A stretch of 64,000 bases of DNA from Pseudoalteromonas luteoviolacea H33-S (GTDB lineage: Bacteria; Pseudomonadota; Gammaproteobacteria; Enterobacterales; Alteromonadaceae): the NCBI RefSeq assembly GCF_001625695.1, contig NZ_AUXY01000080.1, positions 124,001-188,000 on the forward strand. The letters run 5' to 3'. The notes under the pieces are model-generated. The model saw only the letters and a list, made by a program, of their open reading frames with translations, was not told the origin of the DNA and made no database searches. Position numbers and translations under genes: made by a program. This document shows, piece by piece, positions 17,377-25,760 of the stretch. Numbering within the stretch: position 1 is the stretch's first letter; every line of letters begins with the position of its first letter.

Positions 17377-19374
17377 ATGTTTAAATACTCAAAAATTGCT
17401 CTTGGACTTGCGACTTGCTTTGCACTAACAGGTTGTTTGGAAGTAGAAGATGATGGTAATAAGGAGATCTCAAACCAATTAAATGAACAAAATCAACTAT
17501 TACAATCTCAAGTTGATCTACTTCAAGAACAGCAAGATAACGCAAAAGCACCAGCAGCGATTAGGGGTACTGTTGTTTCTGTATCTGAAGGCGTTTCTGC
17601 AGCAGATGCTCAAGTAAGCATCTTCTGGGATAACGCATGGTCAGACGCAGTTGCAGTAACAGAGGATGGCTCATTCAATTTCACAGGTCTACCTGCTGGA
17701 AGAAATATCATCGTTAAAGTATCGAGTGAAAGCGATGTTTTTATGACTCGCTACTTCAAAGTAAGAACGGGTGGTTCTGTTGCTAATGGAGTTCACACGA
17801 CAGATTTGTTTGAACTTGAGGTATCTGAAGGCTATACAAAAGAAATTAGCATTCTTGACTCTGAGACCAACCAGCCAATTAAAAACTTAACTATCTGGGC
17901 AGATGATGTTTTTGGTCTACAAAACCGCAATTGGAACCGAAACACTTACGACCGTAAAGCTGAAATTAACTACTCATCAAAAGCGACCTTCAACGAAGAA
18001 AAAGGCGTTTACGAGATTCAGGTAGCAAAAGATTTACCAGCCAACATATATTATAAGTCGGACTTAAATGGTGACGGTAATGACAATTATGTGCCAGAGT
18101 CAACGAATTACCTAGCCAACAATGGCGAAATTATGCTTGCAGATGCAAGTGCGATCGAGTCAATGGATGTGATGTACCTTGTTGCAGCTAATCACCACGA
18201 ATTTACTATCGCACTTACTGTCCTAGATGAAGAAGGAAATACACTTGAAGTTAAACGTGTGTATGCCGAAGGTAACGATTTTGGTGAAAAGTACGCGAGC
18301 TTCAATGAAGAAACTAAGCAATATGACTTAGAAGCTCACTTTGTGGGTAGCTTAGAGATCGTTATTCCAGGCTTTGAAAAAGATGAACTTGTTTACGGCA
18401 GTGAAAACATACATATCTCGTATGATCTTGCTCTTTCTGCATTTGAAGTATACAGTAATTACCGCAATTCTTCGGTTGAGCTATCAAATAACACTTTGAA
18501 CCTAGTTGTTAAGTTACAAACTGAGGAGTTGAGTGAAACAACAGTTAGAACCATCACCACTGTTGAAGCAAAAGACACTGTTGACAACGACGTACAGCTA
18601 TACTTAAACGTACCAGTTGAAGTAAACACGGACAACGTTAAAGCTGTTGCTGTAAATCACGTTGTCGAGTCAAAAGATGGCTGGACAACTTTGCAGACTG
18701 TAGAAACAGATGTAGAACATGACGTCAAGCTTGATTTAGACAATACACGCATCACCGTAGCACCTAAAAAAGAAGTAGTCGCTAACCATAGATACCGTGT
18801 ATCTATTGGTGAAGTTACGAATACAATCTCAGGTAAAAATGAGCAGCTAAACTTCTACGGTGAATATAGCTTACCTGCTGCAAACGCTGTTTTCGATATC
18901 AATGAACTCACAGCCGATAACTTTAACTACCACACAAATGGCACGTTAATCGTCAAGAAAAACTCAGCAGGTGAAGATAGTTGGGCGTGGGATTATGACG
19001 GTCATGTTACCTTCATTTTACCTAAAAACTTACACTTAGTTGAAAAATTCAGCTACTCAGTTGTTAAATATACAAAGAACAATACAGAAACTACTGCCGA
19101 TGCTAATAATATGCGGGAAGTCATTAACGGTGACTACCATGACTATTCAACAGCGTATTTAGCAAAAATCGCTCAAAACGAAAATCATCACGGTGAGGTC
19201 AGAGGCGGCTCTGCACAAGAAAATGGCTATAGAGCACGTATTTGGAACAATTATGACTTGCGTATGAATGACAACAAAACAGGTTCAAAGAACACAGTTA
19301 CAATCAACTACAGCTACCAGTTGAAAGGTAGTGAAGATGTGATCACTGGCACTCTTGAATTGCCAATTCAATAA
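17377..19374 (+). CDS. large lipoprotein with coiled coil and carboxypeptidase-regulatory-like domain
   Basis: A 665-aa lipoprotein. The signal peptide KIALGLATCFALTGC ends in lipobox LTGC, with E-V-E-D after the Cys. Then comes a short coiled coil (EISNQLNEQNQLLQSQVDLL) and a carboxypeptidase-regulatory-like beta domain (IRGTVVSVSEGVSAADAQV, then FTGLPAGRNIIVKV). The remaining 550 residues are beta-rich without a family I recognise. ATG 17377 is preferred over the in-frame ATG at 17371 because AGGAAG ends at 17370, directly abutting the first. A terminator follows. Probably cell-surface or periplasmic; role unknown. Confidence 0.75.
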   Translation: MFKYSKIALGLATCFALTGCLEVEDDGNKEISNQLNEQNQLLQSQVDLLQEQQDNAKAPAAIRGTVVSVSEGVSAADAQVSIFWDNAWSDAVAVTEDGSFNFTGLPAGRNIIVKVSSESDVFMTRYFKVRTGGSVANGVHTTDLFELEVSEGYTKEISILDSETNQPIKNLTIWADDVFGLQNRNWNRNTYDRKAEINYSSKATFNEEKGVYEIQVAKDLPANIYYKSDLNGDGNDNYVPESTNYLANNGEIMLADASAIESMDVMYLVAANHHEFTIALTVLDEEGNTLEVKRVYAEGNDFGEKYASFNEETKQYDLEAHFVGSLEIVIPGFEKDELVYGSENIHISYDLALSAFEVYSNYRNSSVELSNNTLNLVVKLQTEELSETTVRTITTVEAKDTVDNDVQLYLNVPVEVNTDNVKAVAVNHVVESKDGWTTLQTVETDVEHDVKLDLDNTRITVAPKKEVVANHRYRVSIGEVTNTISGKNEQLNFYGEYSLPAANAVFDINELTADNFNYHTNGTLIVKKNSAGEDSWAWDYDGHVTFILPKNLHLVEKFSYSVVKYTKNNTETTADANNMREVINGDYHDYSTAYLAKIAQNENHHGEVRGGSAQENGYRARIWNNYDLRMNDNKTGSKNTVTINYSYQLKGSEDVITGTLELPIQ

Positions 19375-19387
19375 GCTTGAAGTCTTT

Positions 19388-19418
19388 AAAAGGGCTTGGT
19401 GTTGACCAAGCCCTTTTT
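19388..19418 (+). terminator. intrinsic terminator of the large lipoprotein gene
   Basis: A 13-bp stem (19388-19400 with 19405-19417), 4-nt loop and T-rich tail TTTTTATTTTT, 13 bp after the stop codon. Confidence 0.85.
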
Positions 19419-19960
19419 ATTTTTATCAAATTAATATTAGCTTACACATTTAAAGGAAAAGCGCTCTAACTTCATCTTCATCAGATAAACCAAGCCCTCT
19501 CCTGCAAAAAATGCCTGAGCGTGCTCAAAGTACGATTATATTTGCAAAGTATTAAAATTCTCCAGAACTACTATTATTATTCGTGACCAACAGCCATTAT
19601 CTGTAAGTGGCCTTTGATTGCACTTTTCACCTCAATTTCTAACCAGATATTAGTATACCATTGAGTTATCTGCTGACTTTCACTTACTGTACAACTCCAT
19701 AGTTTGAGCTGATTTCATACCCAAAATAACAGCATGCACCTGAAACTTTTATTGCAATCGCGCCTATGTTTAAACGCCACGACATAATTACGCGATGAGC
19801 CTAGCACCAACTTTATTATTAAATAGAAAGATTAGCCAATAAATTACAAATCAGCCCTTACTCTAAACAGTTCGACACAAAGCATGGTTTTGAAGGTTTT
19901 GAGTAGGCAATCTACACGGATAATTTGTAAATAAGGTAGGAAGTTTCGAAGCTTAAATAG
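19419..19960. other. gene-free region of about 540 bp
   Basis: It lies between two terminators of converging genes. I found no open reading frame above about 30 codons with a ribosome-binding site, no repeat and no RNA-like stem of note. It may be the remnant of a lost gene, but no recognisable protein similarity remains. Confidence 0.4.
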
Positions 19961-19964
19961 AAAG

Positions 19965-19994
19965 GCCAAGCTCTTCAAAACTGAACAGCTTGGC
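19965..19994 (-). terminator. hairpin downstream of the DASS symporter gene
   Basis: GCCAAGCT (19965-19972) pairs with AGCTTGGC (19987-19994). On the minus strand it is followed by CTTTCTATTT, moderately T-rich, and it starts 8 bp after the stop codon. Confidence 0.6.
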
Positions 19995-20001
19995 AGATAA
20001 T

Positions 20002-21456
20002 TTAGAATACAAAAACCCAACGAGCAACTGTCAGTGTTAAGATACTTATCACCGCAATTGCAATTAGGTTCAACACAAACCCAGCTTTAATCATATCTTT
20101 AATTTTAATTTCGCCTGAGCCAAACACAATCGCATTTGGTGGCGTAGCCACAGGCATCATGAATGCGCAGCTTGCGGCCATTGCAGCTGGGATGATCCAT
20201 ACAAGAGGCGTCCCTGTTACTTGCTCCGCAACAGGCCCGAGCAGCGGCAAAAACCCTGCAGCTGTAGCAGTATTGCTGGTTAACTCGGTTAAGAAAGTAA
20301 TGAGTGCTGCAACAGCAACAACGCTCAACACAAGAGGGATTGCACTGGCACCCGCTAACAAATTAGCGATGTACTCAGCTAGGCCCGAGCCTTTTATTTG
20401 GCTTGCTAAGGTTAAGCCTCCACCAAATAACAAAAGTATGCCCCAGGGCACTTCTTTAGCCGCAGGCCAATCCATCACTTTTTGCTCACCTGAGCTATCT
20501 GCAGGTAAAATAAACAACATGATTGATGCTGCAACAGCAATGCCCGTATCTGTTATGTTTAATCCAGTCCACGTCTGCAAGTATGGCCTTAAAAGCCAGC
20601 CAAAAACCGCAAACAAAAAGACATACATTACATTCTTTTCGGCTATCGTCATCTTTCCTTGCTCTTGAAGTTGAGCAGAGAAAACCTCGGTCATTTGAGT
20701 ATCACTTTTCTGAGGTGTGAGCTTAAATGCGAACTTAGTCAACCAAAGCCAACACAACACAATCATGCCAAATGTAAAAGGCACAGCGACCATCATCCAC
20801 TGCCCAAAGCCAATTTCTATCTGATGATTATCCCACAAGTAGGCAACCATCAAAGCATTTGGCGCAGTACCGATAATTGTACCTACCCCACCTAAGCTGG
20901 CACTATAAGCGATGGCCAGTAGCAAAGCTTTCGCGTAATTATCACAATGGGCACCATTTTTCTGAAAAACGTGGATCACAGATAAAGCGATTGGCAGCAA
21001 CATCAGCGTCGTTGCTGTGTTATTAATCCACATTGATAGAAAACCACTCACTAGCATCATCGCCAATACTTGATATTTCGGGTTCGTGCCGCTTTTTAAC
21101 ATGGTTTTTAAAGCAATACGTTTATGTAATTGCGACTTTTCCATCGCAATAGAGATGAGAAAACCACCTAAAAATAAGAATATCAATGGGTGTGCATAGG
21201 CAGACGATGTACTTTTAATATCATTGATATCTGCTAGAGGCACAGCCAATAAAGGGACTAAAGAAGTCACTGGAATTGGAACTGCTTCGCTCACCCACCA
21301 AACGGCTAACCACATTGCTAATCCTGCCGTGCGCCATCCCTGTTCAGATAACCCCTCTGGGCTTTGCGTTAAACATGTAAGTAAAAAAAGAAAAGGGCCT
21401 AAAAATAGCCAAAACTTGTTGTATAAGGAACTGCCTTTAACCATTGTATCCGTCAT
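20002..21456 (-). CDS. DASS (SLC13) sodium-coupled anion symporter
   Basis: A 484-aa inner-membrane transporter with about 11-12 hydrophobic segments, importing di- or tricarboxylates or related anions with Na+. Both sodium-binding SNT-type loops are visible: SMWINNTATTLMLLPIA near residues 130-145 and TELTSNTATAAGFLPLLGP near residue 390, each within an inverted repeat of the fold. GTIIGTAPNALM and PVATPPNAIVFGSG are the matching substrate-site loops. No dicarboxylate-utilisation genes are adjacent, so the anion is not determined. Confidence 0.9.
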   Translation of the reverse strand: MTDTMVKGSSLYNKFWLFLGPFLFLLTCLTQSPEGLSEQGWRTAGLAMWLAVWWVSEAVPIPVTSLVPLLAVPLADINDIKSTSSAYAHPLIFLFLGGFLISIAMEKSQLHKRIALKTMLKSGTNPKYQVLAMMLVSGFLSMWINNTATTLMLLPIALSVIHVFQKNGAHCDNYAKALLLAIAYSASLGGVGTIIGTAPNALMVAYLWDNHQIEIGFGQWMMVAVPFTFGMIVLCWLWLTKFAFKLTPQKSDTQMTEVFSAQLQEQGKMTIAEKNVMYVFLFAVFGWLLRPYLQTWTGLNITDTGIAVAASIMLFILPADSSGEQKVMDWPAAKEVPWGILLLFGGGLTLASQIKGSGLAEYIANLLAGASAIPLVLSVVAVAALITFLTELTSNTATAAGFLPLLGPVAEQVTGTPLVWIIPAAMAASCAFMMPVATPPNAIVFGSGEIKIKDMIKAGFVLNLIAIAVISILTLTVARWVFVF

Positions 21457-21594
21457 TTATCTATTTTTTATAATTATGTCTTTAAATTAAGGAGGCAGTA
21501 TGAATGAGAGTGTGACTTTCTACAAGCAAACAGCATGCTTATGAAACATAAAAAATACCTTTGAGTAACCAGCACATAAAACACGTAATTATTT

Positions 21595-21617
21595 ATGCTG
21601 CCACAAAGTGGCAGCAT
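21595..21617 (-). terminator. hairpin downstream of the M28 peptidase gene
   Basis: ATGCTGCCAC (21595-21604) and GTGGCAGCAT (21608-21617) form a perfect 10-bp stem with loop AAA, 9 bp after the stop on the minus strand. The tail is A/T-rich but lacks a clean U-run. Confidence 0.6.
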
Positions 21618-21626
21618 CGCACTTAT

Positions 21627-23144
21627 TTAATTTGCACTCACAGTCAAATTAACACCGGAAGCTTGCGTATAACCTCTCAAATCAAAATACCACTGGCCAG
21701 ACTCTGGTATTGTAATTTCACACCTTTCCTCATTACCATACCGATAAGGTCGGCATCGATATTGAGAAGTCGTAGACTGATCACCAAAATTAACGTAGAG
21801 GTCGGCATCACCCGTACCACCAGAGATGGTCACAATGAGTGAGCTGTATCCACTGCCTAAAGTCAAGCTTGTACGCCACCATTGTCCTTGGGCCACAGCT
21901 ATGTCTTTGTAACTCTTTTGAATTGGGGTTGGATCAGTGGGCGGCGGTGCAGAGCCTGCCGTTTTAGCAAGCTCCGCCACATACGCACTGGCTAGCTTGG
22001 CAAAGTTTATTGAGTGATTGGCATCAAACTCAGTATCATTTGACGTATGGATCAATCGATTGGACTCTCTCATTCGGGATTCGAAAGGAAAAGAAGCGGG
22101 ATAACTTTGCTGATACCATGACGCGTGATCTGAACATCCATAACCACACCTATCAAAGCCATAATTCACATTGCTTAAATAGGTATCTAGCAACTGGCTC
22201 ATAAATGTGTTTTGACTGCTGTTTGTGTAGTCTGTAATAAAAACAATGTCATACTGCCCGCCCTTATGCCCAGACATGTCAAACTGCGCCATACCCGCCA
22301 CGTTTTTACCTAAGCTCTTATAATCTTGAGCAATTGCTTTTGACCCTCTAAGCCCTACCTCTTCCGCTGCAAAGCCCATGATTTGAACTGTTCTTTTGGG
22401 TTTATAATTACTCTCCACAATGGCTTTAAGTACTTCGCTGAGCACCGCAATACCTGAGGCATTGTCATCTGCCCCAGGCGCTTTTCCATTGCTAGGATTA
22501 GAACCATTAATAGAATCTAAGTGCCCACCAATAATCACTATTTCATCTTTAAGTTCGTTGCCAGGAATAGTGACAACCACAGATGACTGAGGCCATGAGT
22601 GATTATAAGATTCCACTTTTATATCCGTGCGACTTCGCGCCAAATCTGTCCAGTGCTGCTTCACCCAGTTGGCAGCATCTACTCCCGATTGCTGTGTATA
22701 GTATCGATTGTAGAAAGCCGTCATAGCGCTAACCGTACTCTCCAAGCCTGTCGTCGACACCCTACTCATTAGGGCTCGTGCAGTATCAGCGTTGTCTATG
22801 GAGTACGTGAGCTCTGGCTGGTTGTTGTGCGCATAGTCTAATGTGCGCAGATAGTCTAATGCCTCCTCTTCACTTTCATGTAATACAAACCCACCACAGC
22901 GATGATAATTATCATGCATAAAATGACTAACATGGACATGCTCCGCTTCATTCATCAAAAGTAAATCAACGGATGAATTATCACTCTTTGATTGAACGAA
23001 AGAGCGGCCTTTAACTGAATTTTCTAGCTGGTAATGATGACTTGCTGTTGCGCCTAATGTGATCCATTTTTTTTCAGATACTTCATTTGATAAACAAGGG
23101 AAAGTCAGACACGTCAACAAACATAAATAAGTGTTTGTACGCAT
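21627..23144 (-). CDS. secreted M28 leucine aminopeptidase with C-terminal PPC domain
   Basis: A 505-aa exported zinc aminopeptidase of the Vibrio proteolyticus type. Signal peptide TYLCLLTCLTFPCLS, then an N-terminal propeptide, then the M28 catalytic domain: IIGGHLDSING (zinc His/Asp), GADDNASGIAVLSEV, GFAAEEVGLRGSKA (catalytic Glu), QFDMSG and SDHASWYQQ. The last 90 residues are a pre-peptidase C-terminal (PPC) domain containing GGTGDADLYVNFG and SGQWYFDLRGY. ATG 23144 is preceded by AAAGGAA; the in-frame start at 23183 lies in the leader hairpin. It follows the M4 gene by 61 bp and probably shares its transcript. Confidence 0.93.
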   Translation of the reverse strand: MRTNTYLCLLTCLTFPCLSNEVSEKKWITLGATASHHYQLENSVKGRSFVQSKSDNSSVDLLLMNEAEHVHVSHFMHDNYHRCGGFVLHESEEEALDYLRTLDYAHNNQPELTYSIDNADTARALMSRVSTTGLESTVSAMTAFYNRYYTQQSGVDAANWVKQHWTDLARSRTDIKVESYNHSWPQSSVVVTIPGNELKDEIVIIGGHLDSINGSNPSNGKAPGADDNASGIAVLSEVLKAIVESNYKPKRTVQIMGFAAEEVGLRGSKAIAQDYKSLGKNVAGMAQFDMSGHKGGQYDIVFITDYTNSSQNTFMSQLLDTYLSNVNYGFDRCGYGCSDHASWYQQSYPASFPFESRMRESNRLIHTSNDTEFDANHSINFAKLASAYVAELAKTAGSAPPPTDPTPIQKSYKDIAVAQGQWWRTSLTLGSGYSSLIVTISGGTGDADLYVNFGDQSTTSQYRCRPYRYGNEERCEITIPESGQWYFDLRGYTQASGVNLTVSAN

Positions 23145-23169
23145 AGTTGTTCCTTTGGGCAATGTAAGT

Positions 23170-23194
23170 AAAAGGCGACACATTGCCGCCTTTT
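23170..23194 (-). terminator. attenuator-like hairpin between the M4 and M28 peptidase genes
   Basis: AAAAGGCG (23170-23177) and CGCCTTTT (23187-23194) form an 8-bp stem with a 9-nt loop in the 61-bp gap. On the minus strand the tail is TTTTACTTAC, a short U-tract, so partial termination after the M4 gene is plausible. Confidence 0.55.
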
Positions 23195-23205
23195 GTTGAT
23201 GTGTG

Positions 23206-25377
23206 TTAGTTGGCTTTAATATTTAAACTAACGCCACTTGCATTACTGTAACCGCGCAAGTCTATATACCATGTACCAGATTGTGGATTGGTAAATGTAC
23301 AGGTCTCACTGTTACCATTTTTGTATGGGCGGCATTGATATGTTGTAGTAGAAGAGGCAGAACCAAAATTCACGTAAAGATCTGCATCGCCAGCGCCACC
23401 AGAAATAGTCACCGTCAAATTTGAGTAGCCTGCACCGAGTGATTGAGTGTATCTCGACCACTGACCAGTAGATACTGAAATATTGCTCTCAGTTCTATCA
23501 ATAGGCGGGGTTGTGTTTCCCCCATCTGAATAACTACCAGTCAGGGAAACCCCTGAGATTTGATTCCAAGCTTCAACCATCACAAAATAAGTACCGGCTT
23601 GTACAGCTGCTATTGAACATGACTCAGCACTTGTAGACGTTGTGCTCTTGCAGTCATATGACTGCAAAGTTGGTCGACTAGCAAATTTAACATATAAATC
23701 AGCATCACCTGTGCCGCCCGTTGTAACAAACTTAAGGTTGCTTGCATTTGCAGGTACATCCAAGGTGAAAAACTGTTGAGATTTGGCACTGCCACTGATC
23801 CCCGTTCTTGCAACACCATTGGTCAACGCTTCATCTGTTGGCGGTGTGCCGCAGCTACTTCCAGAACTTAACTGAGAGTTTACGCCGACCAGCGCAAGCG
23901 CTGCTTTAACATCATCTGGGTTGTAACCTAAGTCACATGCCGCATCCATCACGCCGTTACCTGCTAAATCCCAATCAGTGCTCGCTGTCCAGTACATCTG
24001 ATTTGCCTTAGCCATCACAACAAACGCCTTTTTAGTATCCCACCCTGTTGTCGTTGCTAGGTGATAAAAAGCTTTGTTAAACACACCCGATGAGTGATGT
24101 ACATCCATACCTGAGGTGAAGTTTGACTGATGATCAATAGAGCGACCATCTTTTGTCGGGTCGTTCATGTATCGTAGTGCACCGCTACCTTTGAAGATGT
24201 CTTGCCCTACCAGCCAATCATTGCTGCCTTTCATATAATACTCAGCAGCTTCACCAGCCATATCTGAAAATGCCTCGTTCAAGCCACCGGATTTGTTACG
24301 ATAAATTAATCCTGAGTTTTGCTCTGTAAAGCCGTGGCTTACTTCATGTGCAGACACGTCTAAACTTACCAAAGGATAAAAACGGTCTTTACCATCACCA
24401 AATGTCATCGAACGGCCGTCCCAAAAAGCATTTTCATAATTATTGCTATAGTGGACACGCATTTGTAATTGGAAGCTCAGTGGTGCTGTACCAAGCCAAT
24501 CACTGTACATGTTAAAAACCACATTACCAAAATAGTGCGCATCATTAAGCGGAGAGTATGCCCCATTTATTTCTTTAACCGTATTCTCAGGGCAAGTAAA
24601 ACTGTGCGCACTTGAACCGCTGCTTCCATGATTTAAGTGAATGGTCTTTACATTGGCATTGTTCATGGTGCATGTATTGCCAGACTGGCTGACATCTAAA
24701 TGGCCATAATCTGTACCATATTGATACTTGCCTGTTTTTTGGTTGCCACCTGGACCCGTTGCATTTGCATGTTGAATGTTGTCATAGCTAACTAAAACCT
24801 CACCTGTATTCGCATCAACAATTTGGTAAGGTCTTGAGGGGTGTTCACCATATGTCACATGCGACAACTCATACACTAGCCGCGCTTGATTGTTGCTATC
24901 AATCCAAATAGCTAGCCTATCTGTCTCATGAAACTTCTCTTTTCCCTTTTGCACCGAAGCAATCGACGCAGTTGACATCGTTTTTGCCTGCTCTACTGCC
25001 AAGGATGGTTTTGTTGACAAAACATCTCCCGCAATGCCATAAACGGCCGCCCCGTGCGCATGTTTCAAAAGCCCCTGCTTATCAAATGTCAGGCTGACCG
25101 TATCGCCTATCACTGGCAACCCTTGGTGCAACTGCTGATAGCGATAGGTTGTAGCACCGTTTTTGTGTTTAAACGTTTTTAATACTTTGAGTGAGTCAGC
25201 TGATGAAAAACCAATTATTTGTTCTGCTGGGGCCGATAAAACACTCATTGAGCCTGATACCAGCATCATATTTAAATTATTTTGTTGGTTTAAATACTGC
25301 TTTTGTGCGGCATTCGCAGCGCAACTTAATATTGCGAGTGTGGCGAGAGATAATTTCGTTATTTTATGTAGTTTCAC
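23206..25377 (-). CDS. vibriolysin-type M4 metalloprotease with two PPC domains
   Basis: A 723-aa secreted zinc endopeptidase. Signal peptide KLSLATLAILSCAANA; FTP/PepSY propeptide to about residue 205 (includes GDTVSLTFDKQGLLKHAHG); M4 catalytic domain with the zinc motif VSAHEVSHGFTEQNSGL, the third ligand in GGLNEAFSDMAGE, and the catalytic His in DVHHSSGVFNKAF; then two PPC domains (about residues 535-620 and 640-723). The GTG start at 25377 has AAGGAG 6-7 nt upstream. PPC domains are normally removed or hold the enzyme near substrate. Probably exported by a type II system. It degrades external protein, with the M28 aminopeptidase acting on the released peptides. Confidence 0.95.
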   Translation of the reverse strand: MKLHKITKLSLATLAILSCAANAAQKQYLNQQNNLNMMLVSGSMSVLSAPAEQIIGFSSADSLKVLKTFKHKNGATTYRYQQLHQGLPVIGDTVSLTFDKQGLLKHAHGAAVYGIAGDVLSTKPSLAVEQAKTMSTASIASVQKGKEKFHETDRLAIWIDSNNQARLVYELSHVTYGEHPSRPYQIVDANTGEVLVSYDNIQHANATGPGGNQKTGKYQYGTDYGHLDVSQSGNTCTMNNANVKTIHLNHGSSGSSAHSFTCPENTVKEINGAYSPLNDAHYFGNVVFNMYSDWLGTAPLSFQLQMRVHYSNNYENAFWDGRSMTFGDGKDRFYPLVSLDVSAHEVSHGFTEQNSGLIYRNKSGGLNEAFSDMAGEAAEYYMKGSNDWLVGQDIFKGSGALRYMNDPTKDGRSIDHQSNFTSGMDVHHSSGVFNKAFYHLATTTGWDTKKAFVVMAKANQMYWTASTDWDLAGNGVMDAACDLGYNPDDVKAALALVGVNSQLSSGSSCGTPPTDEALTNGVARTGISGSAKSQQFFTLDVPANASNLKFVTTGGTGDADLYVKFASRPTLQSYDCKSTTSTSAESCSIAAVQAGTYFVMVEAWNQISGVSLTGSYSDGGNTTPPIDRTESNISVSTGQWSRYTQSLGAGYSNLTVTISGGAGDADLYVNFGSASSTTTYQCRPYKNGNSETCTFTNPQSGTWYIDLRGYSNASGVSLNIKAN

Positions 25378-25760
25378 TTTATGCTCCTTGATTGTGTGTT
25401 TTTACATTCAGGTTCTGAATGTGCACCTGTGTTGGATGCATAGTTGAGACTAGCCAAATAAAACAAAAAATAAACCTTTAATTTACATAAATTACACCCT
25501 TGCAATCTGTATTTTTTTAATCAAAGTAATCATATGGTTATACAAAAGTTTTGATAAACTTCATATTGTACAATAAATAAATGTAAACAAAGCACTACAT
25601 ACATAGTTACTAAGTTAGAATAATGACGTGTTTGAAAATCTAATTTAAGGAGTTCCAAAAAGGTGTATGTAGGCTGATAAACCTGAACTGCGCTAGGAGT
25701 TATAAGTTAACGGTACTGGATAAAGAGTTTACCGGTTTGAATACTGTGCTTCACCAAACA
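25378..25760. other. intergenic region upstream of the M4 protease gene
   Basis: This 383-bp region lies between the TonB-receptor stop and the M4 start, both on the minus strand. It is AT-rich and presumably contains the protease promoter; I see no convincing hexamer pair, terminator or open reading frame, apart from its last bases, which carry the AAGGAG ribosome-binding site. Confidence 0.45.

Noticed and set aside
19419..20001. Hidden gene or pseudogene
   Set aside because: No frame of useful length and no protein-like remnant was recognised.
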